Assembly (NCBI GenBank): GCA_021781535.1
Contig: JAJXWO010000002.1
Coordinates: forward strand, 62,001-126,000
DNA from: Deltaproteobacteria bacterium
GTDB taxonomy: Bacteria; Desulfobacterota; Desulfuromonadia; Geobacterales; Pseudopelobacteraceae
DNA length: 64,000 bases
Direction of reading: 5' to 3'
Below, piece by piece: positions 9,591-17,365 of the stretch. Below the pieces are notes generated by a model, which did not search any database, was not told the origin of the DNA, and worked only from the letters and a program-made list of their open reading frames with translations. Both the position numbers and the translations under genes were made by a program. Numbering within the stretch: position 1 is the stretch's first letter; the number at the start of each line of letters is the position of its first letter.

Positions 9591-9647
9591 AATCAACATG
9601 TTATACCTACCGGAATATGCAGGCATGCCCTTGGCATGAATGATGTA
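9591..9647 (+). promoter_or_regulatory. Regulatory module, copy 1 (AATCAACATGTTAT plus TTGGCATG)
   Basis: AATCAACATGTTAT at 9591-9604 is followed about 26 bases later by TTGGCATGAATGATGTA (9631-9647). The latter has the GG-N10-GT spacing of a sigma-54 promoter but GT in place of the -12 GC. A second copy of the same arrangement lies at 10659-10713. It stands upstream of the small barrel gene at 9770. Confidence 0.45.
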
Positions 9648-9679
9648 ATACTCCTACCGTATCCATGAACGGCAGGGCA

Positions 9680-9696
9680 TTGGCACAGACTGCGCA
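9680..9696 (+). promoter_or_regulatory. Candidate sigma-54 promoter for the small barrel gene
   Basis: TTGGCACAGACTGCGCA has a strong -24 box (TTGGCAC) and GC exactly ten bases after GG, although the TT before the GC is missing. The predicted start near 9708 would give a leader of about 60 bases before the ATG at 9770. Confidence 0.4.
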
Positions 9697-9769
9697 TTGG
9701 ATCAAAGTACCGTTATTAAACCGTAGGAAAATCTAAACGAAAAATCAACCAGACAAGGAGAATCAAACA

Positions 9770-10363
9770 ATGAAAAAACTTATCGTGGTAGCATGCCTCG
9801 CAACAACAGTATCCATGACCGCAGGAACGGCAATGGCGGACAGCATCAAGGGAAGAGTCGGCGTGACCGGCAAAATCGGCTTCGTGATCCCGGCAGATAA
9901 CGAGACTACTCTTTATAACAACAAGACCGATGCCGGTTTTATCGGTGGCGGCGGCTTTATCTACGGCATTGATGATCACTTCGCGGCAGAGCTTGATATA
10001 ACGCGGTCCTCTTTCGGTTCCGAGACCGGTGATTTCGGTGTTACCAACGTTTCACTCGGCGGTCAGTACCGTTTCGCGCTTACCCAGCACCAATTGGTCC
10101 CGTATGTCGGGGCCGGGCTGGACATCCTTGTCAGTGACTATGATCCAAATGATGGACAAAGCCGCAACGTAGACACGACGGTCGGAGCGCACGGAAGTGC
10201 CGGCGTCGATTACTTCCTGCAAAGAAATCTGGCCCTGACCGCAGAGGCAAAGCTGGTTGTAGCCCCCGACACCAGCATAACCGACCGGTCCGGCGCCCAC
10301 AGAGGCAATTTTGATCCGACGAGCTTTTCCAGTACTGCCGGTATCCGTTTTTTCTTTAACTAG
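9770..10363 (+). CDS. Small outer-membrane beta-barrel protein
   Basis: 197 residues. The N-terminus has a Sec signal (MKKLIVVACLATTVSMTAG, cleavage near TAMADS). The mature part alternates polar and apolar residues with aromatic strand ends (GKIGFVIPADN, GFIGGGGFIYGID, AAELDITRSSF, VSLGGQYRFAL, LVPYVGAGLDILVSDYDP, GSAGVDYFLQRNLALTAEAK) and ends in a typical C-terminal barrel strand with terminal aromatic residues (TAGIRFFFN). The size suits an eight-stranded barrel of the OmpW/Ail type. No periplasmic domain follows, unlike in the two OmpA-type genes before it. The start follows ACAAGGAGAATCAAACA. A hairpin lies downstream. Specific function unknown. Confidence 0.88.
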   Translation: MKKLIVVACLATTVSMTAGTAMADSIKGRVGVTGKIGFVIPADNETTLYNNKTDAGFIGGGGFIYGIDDHFAAELDITRSSFGSETGDFGVTNVSLGGQYRFALTQHQLVPYVGAGLDILVSDYDPNDGQSRNVDTTVGAHGSAGVDYFLQRNLALTAEAKLVVAPDTSITDRSGAHRGNFDPTSFSSTAGIRFFFN

Positions 10364-10411
10364 TCCTCCCAGGAGGGCTTAGCTTCATATTGTGCCACCT
10401 AACCGAACACT

Positions 10412-10446
10412 ACGGTGGGATAGCCGTATCAGGCTGTCCCACTGTT
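10412..10446 (+). terminator. Hairpin, probable 3' end of the small barrel transcript
   Basis: GTGGGATAGCC pairs with GGCTGTCCCAC (one G-U pair) around GTATCA. There is only a short mixed T tract afterwards, so efficiency is unclear. Confidence 0.5.
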
Positions 10447-10658
10447 TGTTCGCATGGCGTGCCGATGCGGATGTTGCAACAAGAGTGCTCATCTGGGCTT
10501 TGTGCGTGCGTCTCCCTTGCCGTTCATGCCTATCGCAGTAATGTTGGATGTTCCTCTTGTTTGTGACCCGCCATATGTGACGACTTCGCCACATGTGGCG
10601 GCCACCAGTAATGTTTTCATTTTTGGCCCGACGAGGCATCTTTGAATATGTTCTGCGT

Positions 10659-10713
10659 AATCAGCATGTTATCCAGGCGTAATTCGCAATTGTTTCTTGG
10701 CACGCTAGTTGTA
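10659..10713 (+). promoter_or_regulatory. Regulatory module, copy 2, with sigma-54-like promoter
   Basis: AATCAGCATGTTAT (10659-10672) is followed 24 bases later by TTGGCACGCTAGTTGTA (10697-10713). The -24 half (TTGGCACG) is a perfect consensus; the -12 half is TTGT instead of TTGC. A start near 10724 would place it at the head of the candidate small RNA. Confidence 0.5.
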
Positions 10714-10723
10714 TTATTTGGTT

Positions 10724-10785
10724 TACTAACACGAACAAGTGTTACCTCCATGTAATTGCCGGGCGGTTCGCCGCCCGGTCTTTTT
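10724..10785 (+). ncRNA. Candidate small RNA of about 62 nt
   Basis: The segment lies between the sigma-54-like promoter and a strong terminator, and has no start codon with a ribosome site. It can form a 5' hairpin (TAACAC GAACAA GTGTTA) followed by the terminator hairpin with a UUCG tetraloop. The 5' end is inferred from promoter spacing. No family match is claimed. The alternative is a short attenuated leader of the gene at 10920. Confidence 0.4.
10759..10785 (+). terminator. Strong rho-independent terminator with TTCG loop
   Basis: CCGGGCGG-TTCG-CCGCCCGG followed by TCTTTTT. No annotated gene ends here, which points to a short transcript upstream. Confidence 0.85.
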
Positions 10786-10919
10786 ATCACCGAAGCTATG
10801 GAGGCGTGCCATGCTGATGGACGTCGCCGTCATAATAGCCTGTCGCATTGAGACGACCAGGCCGGAAAGAATATTTTCCCGTCAAACAAGTATCTACCAG
10901 TTAAAATAAAGGAGCCGTA

Positions 10920-11309
10920 ATGCCTACAAAGCCCATTCTTCCCCCGCTGTCCCCTGTAAACGGAATACATACGATAACGAAGTTGTTTTCTTCCGGAAAA
11001 GCGCAGAGAATAACTTTCAGTGCACTGATACTGGTCGCTGCCGTCATAACCGTAAACCTCAATGATGCCAATGCCGGGTTTCCCCTTCCGCCCGGCCTTC
11101 CCGCCCCTCCCGGTGTGAGTGTCAATATTAATGGGTATCTGCCGCCACCACCAGGGGTCCATGTCCGGATCGACTCAGGCCGTCCGTACTATATGGAAAG
11201 AGATCGCCGCGTGTATATGGAAAGGGAGCGGCCCAACAAGCACTACAAAAAATACAAGAAATACAAGCATCACAAGGACCATGGTCGCAAGAATGGACAT
11301 TACAAGTAA
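10920..11309 (+). CDS. Small secreted basic protein, tandem paralogue 1
   Basis: 129 residues, family not recognised. A hydrophobic segment (RITFSALILVAAVITVNL) ends in NDANAG, a plausible signal-peptidase site. The mature protein begins GFPLPPGLPAPPGVSVNING and continues YLPPPPGVHVRIDSGRPYY, with an ERDRRVYMERERP motif and a Lys/His-rich tail (KHYKKYKKYKHHKDHG). The next gene is a close copy. This copy has about 24 extra residues before the hydrophobic segment, an unusually long N-region for a signal peptide, but the ATG at 10920 has a good AAAGGAGCCGTA site. Likely periplasmic or surface; the basic tail could bind polyanions such as LPS, which is inference. Confidence 0.75.
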   Translation: MPTKPILPPLSPVNGIHTITKLFSSGKAQRITFSALILVAAVITVNLNDANAGFPLPPGLPAPPGVSVNINGYLPPPPGVHVRIDSGRPYYMERDRRVYMERERPNKHYKKYKKYKHHKDHGRKNGHYK

Positions 11310-11353
11310 CAAAGCCGCGACTATAAAATTATCCAATTGAACAAGGAGCTGTA

Positions 11354-11677
11354 ATGCATAAAAAAATAGTTATTTCTCTGCTGATACTGGCAGCTGTCAC
11401 CATAACGTTTGGTCTTAATGAGGCCAATGCCGGTTTTCCTTTTCTGCCGGGTCTTCCTGCCCCTCCCGGTGTGAGTGTCAATATTGATGGTTACCTGCCG
11501 GCACCGCCAGGGGTCAATGTCCGAATCGATTCAGGCCGCCCGTACTATGTGGAAAGAGATCGACGCGTGTATATGAGGGAAAGACCCCGGTACTATAAAA
11601 AAAGACATCATAGAGACCACGACCGTGGTCGCGGACACGGATACGGACATGACAGGCGTGGCAGACACGACGATTAG
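11354..11677 (+). CDS. Small secreted basic protein, tandem paralogue 2
   Basis: 107 residues. The signal peptide MHKKIVISLLILAAVTITFG ends at NEANAG, then GFPFLPGLPAPPGVSVNIDG and YLPAPPGVNVRIDSGRPYYV, almost the same as the upstream gene. The tail is rich in Arg, His, Gly and Asp (RDHDRGRGHGYGHD) instead of Lys. The start follows AACAAGGAGCTGTA, and the 44-base gap to the upstream gene suggests co-transcription. This looks like a tandem duplication whose N- and C-termini have drifted while the Pro-rich core is kept. The function of the family is unknown to me. Confidence 0.78.
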   Translation: MHKKIVISLLILAAVTITFGLNEANAGFPFLPGLPAPPGVSVNIDGYLPAPPGVNVRIDSGRPYYVERDRRVYMRERPRYYKKRHHRDHDRGRGHGYGHDRRGRHDD

Positions 11678-11684
11678 TGCGTTG

Positions 11685-11722
11685 GAAACTGTTTTCCGCG
11701 GTTTAGGGCGGAGAACAGTTTC
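11685..11722 (+). terminator. 15-bp hairpin after the paralogue pair
   Basis: GAAACTGTTTTCCGC pairs with GCGGAGAACAGTTTC with one G-U pair. The T-run is absent (GTTAAC follows), so its role in termination is probable only. Confidence 0.55.
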
Positions 11723-11841
11723 GTTAACAGACTGATCCCGCATGTCAGAGTCGCACGTTAGAATTGTTCTTTGCAGTTTTTGAGTTACAATAAATTGAGA
11801 TGTCTAACCTGAAGGCTTCAATTCCATCGTTGGAGGATAAA

Positions 11842-12852
11842 ATGCAAAAAATTCGCTACGGACTGATTGTGTTGTCGATGCTGTTGTGTCTGGTGACTTC
11901 TGCTGCAGCCGACGTGAATATCGGTATCGGGTTTCCCTCCGTGAGCATCGGGATTAACCTGCCGCTATTCCCGCAGCTTGTCCCGGTTCCGGGCTATCCG
12001 GTCTACTACGCGCCGCGGGTAGATGCCAATTATTTCTTTTACGACGGCATGTACTGGGTATACCAGGACAATAATTGGTACGCGAGTTCATGGTATAATG
12101 GCCCGTGGAGTTTTGTGGACCCAGAGGTCGTGCCGCTGTTTATCCTGCGTGTCCCGGTGCGTTACTACCGGCAGCCTCCCGTCTACTTTCGCGGATGGCA
12201 GCCGAATGCACCGCCCCGCTGGGGTCAGCATTGGGGGCACCAATGGGAACAGCGTCGCGGCGGATGGGACCGGTGGAACCGTAGGTCCATTCCGTCGAGA
12301 GCCCCGCTGCCTGTCTACCAGCGGAAGTATACAGGAAACCGCTATCCTCGTGCAGTGGAACAACAGCATGAACTGCGGAGCAAGAATTACCGTTACCAAC
12401 CGCATAACCCGATAGTGCGCCAGCAGTTTAAGCAGCAGGCCGGACCAAAAGGGCCAGCACCTGCAGAGCGGAGGAGGCAGGAAGCACCGCCGGCGAGAAA
12501 TCAAAGGCCGCAGGAGCTTCAACGTTCAATGCCGCACCAGCAGGGTGCTCCAGCAGGATCTCATACGCAGCCGCCGCAACGAGGTGGTGAGCGCGTGCAA
12601 CAATCCGCCCCGGTCTACGCGCCTCCTCAGCAGCGAGGCCCGGCACCTCAAGTCCGGAAGCAGCAGCCGCCGGCTGCACAGCAGCAACGACCGCAGCGAC
12701 CACCCGCTGCTGCGCAGCATGGGCAGCAGGCGCCAAGGGCGCAAGGACAGGAACAAAGACCGCAGGGCCGGGGAGGGGCGCAGGAGCCTGGCCGAGGCCG
12801 CGGGCAGGAGCAGAACAAGGATGAAGAACGAGGCCGGGGCCGCAATAATTAA
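11842..12852 (+). CDS. Secreted protein with YNGPW module and Q/P-rich tail
   Basis: 336 residues from the ATG at 11842, chosen because TTGGAGGATAAA lies just before it; an upstream ATG at 11800 is in frame but has no such site. The signal peptide ends near TSAAAD. A region with strands of the type NIGIGFPSVSIGINLPLFPQ leads into an aromatic module (YFFYDGMYWVYQDNNWYASS, WYNGPWSFVDPEVVPLFILR), also seen in the lipoprotein at 32323-33246. The last 150 residues are low-complexity, rich in Gln, Pro, Arg and Ala. Probably an envelope or matrix protein. The function is unknown; similar secreted proteins in this group are annotated only as hypothetical. Confidence 0.78.
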   Translation: MQKIRYGLIVLSMLLCLVTSAAADVNIGIGFPSVSIGINLPLFPQLVPVPGYPVYYAPRVDANYFFYDGMYWVYQDNNWYASSWYNGPWSFVDPEVVPLFILRVPVRYYRQPPVYFRGWQPNAPPRWGQHWGHQWEQRRGGWDRWNRRSIPSRAPLPVYQRKYTGNRYPRAVEQQHELRSKNYRYQPHNPIVRQQFKQQAGPKGPAPAERRRQEAPPARNQRPQELQRSMPHQQGAPAGSHTQPPQRGGERVQQSAPVYAPPQQRGPAPQVRKQQPPAAQQQRPQRPPAAAQHGQQAPRAQGQEQRPQGRGGAQEPGRGRGQEQNKDEERGRGRNN

Positions 12853-12944
12853 CCGGAATGGTTCATTGATGTAACTCCAATAATTACGTGTGTGGACGAC
12901 AGATGATTTCTACCAAAAAACGAGGAAAACATCTCTAACATACT

Positions 12945-12988
12945 AAAAAACTCGTCATTGCCGCGCAGGTCGGCATGACGAGTTTTTT
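12945..12988. terminator. Bidirectional terminator
   Basis: AAAAAACTCGTCAT(T)GCCG pairs with CGGCATGACGAGTTTTTT with a single bulge. The A-run and T-run allow termination on both strands. Confidence 0.85.
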
Positions 12989-13090
12989 ATATGCAATTAT
13001 GCTATTCGACATGCGCTTGTGTAATGGTAGACTATAGACAATACCATGCCAGTTCCCGTCTGACAGAAGCATAAATCGTAGGAGTATTCA

Positions 13091-15565
13091 ATGCAGACAT
13101 TGATGGATCTTTTCGGTACGTTTGAAGCGCTGGGCGATAAAACCGCTTTTGTGGACCGCACCGGTGTGCGACGAATCGTGGTTTCCTATCGGCAATTCCA
13201 CGATAGTGCTCTGAAGATGGCAAACCTCCTGGCGGAAAGCGGCGTGGAAGCGGGGGACAGGGTGCTGATCTGGGGGCCCAACTCTTCCTGGTGGGGGGTA
13301 GCCTATTGGGGAATAATCATCCGCGGTGCAGTCGCCGTTCCGGTTGACTTTATGTCCGATCTGGCACGTGCGGAATCCATCCGCACTCTCACGAAAGCCA
13401 AAGTTGTCCTGCAGAGCCGCTTCAAACCTGAGCGGATGACCGGAGCGGTTTCGATGCTGCTGGAAGACCTTCCGTACCTGCTCGAAGATATTCAGTCGAT
13501 CAGCGGGCTTGCATCCCCCGCGCCGGAAGATACTGCGCAGCTTATCTATACTTCCGGAACAACCGGAAATCCGAAAGGGGTCATTCTTACCCACAAAAAT
13601 CTGGTTGCCAATATAACCCAGATAAACCGGCAGGTCCCGATCATTACCCCCGAGTTCAGTTTTCTCTCCCTGCTCCCGTTGTCCCACATGTTCGAACAGA
13701 TGGGCGGTTTCTTTACGCCGCTGTACCGTGGTGCGGCGGTCGTGTATCTGCGCACTCTCAAGCCCTCTGCGATCATGGACGCGCTGAGTGAGGAGGATAT
13801 CTACGTCATCATGTCTGTTCCCCGCCTCATGCAATTGCTTAAAACGACCATCGAGCGGGAGTTGGATGATAAACACCTCTCCGGCCTGTTCCGGTGGATG
13901 TTGCAGCTCGCGAACAGGCTCCCGAAAGAGATGCGCCGGATACTCTTTTTCCCGGTGCAGAACAAGTTCGGCCGCAATTTTGCCCTCTTTGTCTCGGGAG
14001 GCGCCCCCCTGGATCCGGAGGTTTTTAATTTCTGGGGTGACATGGGTTTCACCGTTCTGGAAGGGTATGGACTCACCGAAACATCGCCGGTGCTCTGCGT
14101 CAACACCATGGAACGCCAGGTGGCAGGTTCGGTCGGACCACCTCTGCCGGGAATTGAGATAAAGATCGAGGGGAAGGAAGTTCTGGCGCGCGGGGACAAT
14201 GTCTTTCCCGGTTACTACGAGAACGAACAGGCAAGCCGCGATGCCTTTACGGGCGACGGCTGGTTCCGTACCGGCGATCTCGGGGAGATTGGCCCGGACG
14301 GCTGGCTCGTCATCAAGGGGCGGGAGAAAGAGCTGATTGTCACCGGTTCGGGTGTCAACGTCTATCCCGACGAACTGGAGGCGGTGCTGAACAAGATTGC
14401 CGGAGTAAAAGAGTCGTGCGTCATCGGCCTCGAAAAGGGTGGGGGGGAAGAGGTACATGCCGTGCTGCTCCTGGATGAAAGCGGCACCGCCCCTGAAGAG
14501 ATCATCAGTCATGCAAACAGCCATCTGGACACGATGCAACAGATTACCGGTTATACCGTGTGGAAGGAAGCGGAATTTCCCAAGACTACAACACTCAAGA
14601 TCAAAAAGTTTGCGGTAAAAGAGGAGGTTAAAAAGGGACCGGAGGAGGGTGAAACAGCCATCAGTCGGGACAGCCTGCTCAACCTGCTCGCCAAGGTGAC
14701 CGGTGTCAGCGTCGCACAGATTCGCGATGAATCGCTGCTTGTGGCCGATCTGGGCCTTACTTCGATTGACCGGGTCGAACTGGTCAGTTTTCTGGAACAG
14801 GAATACCGCCTCGATATCGAGGACTCACAGATCGGTACTCAGACGCGCGTCTCGGACCTGCGTCAGATTATCGCGAAACGGGAAAAATTGGCCAGGCACG
14901 ACCATTTCCGTTTCTGGACCAATGCCCGTTTTTTCAGGGGACTGCGAATGGTCTGGGACGCCGTATTTCACGGTCCATTGTTCCGAAGCTTCACCACACT
15001 CGAAGTGAGAGGTGTTGAACATTTAAAAAAACTGGATGGGCCGGTTTTTTTCGTGGCCAACCATTTAAGCTATCTGGACCAGCCCGCTATCATGTTTGCG
15101 CTCCCGCCAAAGATCCGCGCCATAACCGCCACCGCTGCCTGGGAAGAATTCTTCTTCGGAGAGTACCATGGGATCGATCGGATTTTGAGGCGTTTAAGCT
15201 ACGAGTACAGCACCGTGCTGTTCAATCTCTTTCCTTTGCCGCAGTCGCGAGGATTCAGCGGTTCACTGAGATTTATGGGGCGACTCGCCGATGCCGGCAT
15301 AAATATCATGATCTTCCCTGAAGGGGGGCATTCCAGAGATGGCAACATGCAACCTTTCCAGTTGGGGTTGGGAATCATGGTCAAGGAGTTGGGCCTCCCG
15401 GTCGTGCCGGTAAAAGTCAGCGGAACAGACTACGTACTTCCGCATGAGGCACACATTCCGACACGGGGCACGGTTACGGTCACTTTCGGGGAACCGTTGC
15501 ATTTTCGCTTCGAGGAACCGGTAGAGATAGTGGAACAGACGCGCACGGCGATAGAAAAGCTCTGA
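13091..15565 (+). CDS. Acyl-CoA/ACP ligase - acyl carrier protein - PlsC acyltransferase fusion
   Basis: 824 residues in one frame. Residues 1-520 are an AMP-forming ligase with P-loop YTSGTTGNPKG, the motif EGYGLTETSP and the hinge WFRTGDLG. Residues about 525-600 are a carrier domain whose phosphopantetheine serine is near 558 in LGLTSIDRVEL. Residues about 640-824 are a PlsC/LPLAT acyltransferase with NHLSYLD (the HX4D catalytic motif, near 656) and FPEGGHSRDG. The inferred work is activation of a fatty acid, loading on the in-built carrier, and transfer to a lysophospholipid or other alcohol. Related Aas-type proteins lack the carrier domain between the two. The start follows GTAGGAGTATTCA. 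No TM segments like those of Aas are obvious. Confidence 0.9.
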   Translation: MQTLMDLFGTFEALGDKTAFVDRTGVRRIVVSYRQFHDSALKMANLLAESGVEAGDRVLIWGPNSSWWGVAYWGIIIRGAVAVPVDFMSDLARAESIRTLTKAKVVLQSRFKPERMTGAVSMLLEDLPYLLEDIQSISGLASPAPEDTAQLIYTSGTTGNPKGVILTHKNLVANITQINRQVPIITPEFSFLSLLPLSHMFEQMGGFFTPLYRGAAVVYLRTLKPSAIMDALSEEDIYVIMSVPRLMQLLKTTIERELDDKHLSGLFRWMLQLANRLPKEMRRILFFPVQNKFGRNFALFVSGGAPLDPEVFNFWGDMGFTVLEGYGLTETSPVLCVNTMERQVAGSVGPPLPGIEIKIEGKEVLARGDNVFPGYYENEQASRDAFTGDGWFRTGDLGEIGPDGWLVIKGREKELIVTGSGVNVYPDELEAVLNKIAGVKESCVIGLEKGGGEEVHAVLLLDESGTAPEEIISHANSHLDTMQQITGYTVWKEAEFPKTTTLKIKKFAVKEEVKKGPEEGETAISRDSLLNLLAKVTGVSVAQIRDESLLVADLGLTSIDRVELVSFLEQEYRLDIEDSQIGTQTRVSDLRQIIAKREKLARHDHFRFWTNARFFRGLRMVWDAVFHGPLFRSFTTLEVRGVEHLKKLDGPVFFVANHLSYLDQPAIMFALPPKIRAITATAAWEEFFFGEYHGIDRILRRLSYEYSTVLFNLFPLPQSRGFSGSLRFMGRLADAGINIMIFPEGGHSRDGNMQPFQLGLGIMVKELGLPVVPVKVSGTDYVLPHEAHIPTRGTVTVTFGEPLHFRFEEPVEIVEQTRTAIEKL

Positions 15566-15617
15566 ACCCTCATTGGTACATAATTGACCGGAAATATATT
15601 GAAAAAGGAGGCTCATC

Positions 15618-16004
15618 ATGTCGTATTGTTTTAGTAAAAAGGTGGCTTTAGGTTTCGATGAAGCAATCGTGAAGGTAACGGAAGAGCTGAAGAAGGAAGG
15701 GTTCGGGATTCTCACGGAAATTGATGTCACCGCCACCTTGAAAAAGAAATTAAATGTCGATTTTCGAAACTATAGAATACTTGGCGCCTGCAACCCCCCT
15801 TTTGCCTACAAGGCATTGCAGGCAGAGCCCCGCATAGGCATCATGCTGCCCTGCAACGTCATAGTTCAGGAGCTTGATGATGGGAAAGTCGAGGTGGCTG
15901 CCGTAGACCCGCTTGCCTCGATGCAGGCGATACAAAACAAAGAACTGCAGGGCATTGCCGAAGAAATCCAGTTGAAATTAAAAAAGGTGATTGAGCAATT
16001 GTAA
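15618..16004 (+). CDS. DUF302 family protein
   Basis: 128 residues. It matches DUF302 (GFDEAIVKVTEELKKEGFGI, LTEIDVTATLKKKLNVDF, YRILGACNPPFAYKALQAEP, GIMLPCNVIVQE). The family is small, soluble and of unknown function, often found near metal or redox genes. The single Cys in LPCNV and the one in GACNPP are usual for the family. The start follows AAAAAGGAGGCTCATC. It sits 52 bases after the ligase fusion, so joint transcription is possible. Confidence 0.9.
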   Translation: MSYCFSKKVALGFDEAIVKVTEELKKEGFGILTEIDVTATLKKKLNVDFRNYRILGACNPPFAYKALQAEPRIGIMLPCNVIVQELDDGKVEVAAVDPLASMQAIQNKELQGIAEEIQLKLKKVIEQL

Positions 16005-16039
16005 AAACGACCGCAGCAAATTTTCTATTTGAGGAACTC

Positions 16040-16075
16040 ATGAAAAACATCAAACTTGCAGGTTGCTGCACATGA
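16040..16075 (+). CDS. Eleven-residue leader ORF overlapping the MFS gene start
   Basis: A tiny frame encoding MKNIKLAGCCT begins eight bases after TTTGAGGAAC. Its TGA overlaps the ATG of the transporter gene (ATGA), a classic translational-coupling arrangement. The transporter start itself has only a weak ribosome site. This is inferred from layout only; the peptide may have no function of its own. Confidence 0.4.
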   Translation: MKNIKLAGCCT

Positions 16076-17313
16076 ATACCGGGTCGATCTCAATTTCCTA
16101 CCGCCGTTATGCCTTGGGGCTTCTTCTTGCGGTGAACCTGCTTAACTACATTGACCGGCAGGTGCTGTTCGCGGTGTTTCCGCTGATCAAGATCGATCTG
16201 CGCCTCTCCGATACGGCGCTGGGGTTTCTCGGGAGTGCTTTCATGCTCAGCTATCTGCTCATCGCCCCTCTCTTCGGCTGGCTGGGCGACCGCTGGAGCC
16301 GGACCAAGCTCGCTTCCGGAGGCCTCGTTGTCTGGAGCATGGCCACGGCCCTGGCCGGTTTTGCTCCCGGATACAGAACTCTGCTGGCCGCCCGTGCCAC
16401 CGTCGGGGTAGGTGAGGCAAGTTTCGGCACGGTGTCGCCCGGTCTCATCTCCGATTACTTTCCGAAGGAGCATCGCGGCCGGATCCTTGCCTGGTTCTAT
16501 GTTGCCATTCCGGTTGGTAGTGCGCTCGGATATCTCCTCGGCGGGGTGCTGGGGCAGATGTACGGCTGGCATGCTGCTTTTCTGCTGGTCGGAGTTCCGG
16601 GACTGCTGCTGGCTATTCCGATCGCGCTGTTGCGCACTCCTCCTCGCGGTGGCGATGACGTGGTGCCGCGGGGCACAAAAGAAGCGGCTTCTGCCGGATA
16701 TGCAGCCCTGTTCAGAAACCGTTCGTTCGTCTGCAATACCCTCGCGATGGCGGCGATGACTTTTGCAATCGGGGGGCTCGCCCAATGGCTCCCCTCTTTC
16801 CTGAACCGCGTCCATTCTCTCGATGTCGCACAGGCGAATACCCTTTTCGGCGCGACCACGGTGCTGGCGGGGATATTGGGTACCCTGGCCGGAGGCTGGC
16901 TTGGCGACCGCTGGCAAAAAAAGAACGGCAAAGGATACCTGCTGGTCTCCGGATGGGGATTTTTGATCGGTACTCCTTTCGCCGTTTGGGCCATACTTGC
17001 CCCCGGGCTTGCCGGCTGTATAGCTGCAATTTTTATTGCTGAATTTTTTCTTTTTCTCAACACCGGACCGCTCAACACTGTCATAATTAACGTCACCAAT
17101 CCGGCTGTGCGCGCCATGGCATTTGCTGTCAATATCTTTTTTATCCATGCCCTGGGCGATGCAATCTCTCCATCCATCCTTGGCTGGCTGTCCGACCAGT
17201 GGGGTCTGCGCAGTGCCCTTCTGATCACTCCGGGTGTCATGGCGTTGGCCGGTCTATTATGTTTCATCTGCGGCAGGTTCGTGGTACAGGATATGGCTCA
17301 CGTGGAGGGATGA
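16072..17313 (+). CDS. MFS transporter, Spinster-like
   Basis: 413 residues with about twelve hydrophobic segments. The N-terminal half has LLAVNLLNYIDRQVLFAVFP and the MFS loop motif GWLGDRWSRTKL between TM2 and TM3; a second copy appears in the C-terminal half (GGWLGDRWQKKNGKG). The segment VGVGEASFGTVSPGLISDYF is typical of the Spinster/GudP-like group of major facilitators, whose members include lysophospholipid and sphingolipid-type transporters. The substrate cannot be told here; the lipid-related genes on both sides make a lipid cargo attractive but unproven. I use the ATG at 16072, overlapping the leader ORF; an in-frame TTG lies at 16063. Confidence 0.88.
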   Translation: MNTGSISISYRRYALGLLLAVNLLNYIDRQVLFAVFPLIKIDLRLSDTALGFLGSAFMLSYLLIAPLFGWLGDRWSRTKLASGGLVVWSMATALAGFAPGYRTLLAARATVGVGEASFGTVSPGLISDYFPKEHRGRILAWFYVAIPVGSALGYLLGGVLGQMYGWHAAFLLVGVPGLLLAIPIALLRTPPRGGDDVVPRGTKEAASAGYAALFRNRSFVCNTLAMAAMTFAIGGLAQWLPSFLNRVHSLDVAQANTLFGATTVLAGILGTLAGGWLGDRWQKKNGKGYLLVSGWGFLIGTPFAVWAILAPGLAGCIAAIFIAEFFLFLNTGPLNTVIINVTNPAVRAMAFAVNIFFIHALGDAISPSILGWLSDQWGLRSALLITPGVMALAGLLCFICGRFVVQDMAHVEG

Positions 17314-17365
17314 TGACCGCTGGATCGGTTCATAAAAATAACCACCACATTCAAGGAGTCCTGTT

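Larger units (their letters stand above)
9323..9769. other. Intergenic region with hairpin and sigma-54-like promoters
   Basis: About 450 bp without a gene. It holds a hairpin, a regulatory module (AATCAACATGTTAT at 9591-9604 and CTTGGCATG near 9630) and a second sigma-54-like site at 9680-9696. All are listed separately. Confidence 0.45.
10364..10919. other. Intergenic region rich in hairpins, holds a candidate small RNA
   Basis: About 550 bp with no protein gene I can support. It contains a stem at 10412-10446, a stem at 10568-10601 (CCGCCATATGTG against CACATGTGGCGG, one wobble), a second regulatory module, a candidate small RNA and its terminator. Confidence 0.5.

Noticed and set aside
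13088-14539. 483-codon ORF antisense to the ligase fusion
   Set aside because: The plus strand encodes a motif-complete enzyme; the antisense frame has no domain and no ribosome site.
16090-17148. 352-codon ORF antisense to the MFS gene
   Set aside because: Charged, low-complexity translation typical of the antisense of a membrane protein gene.
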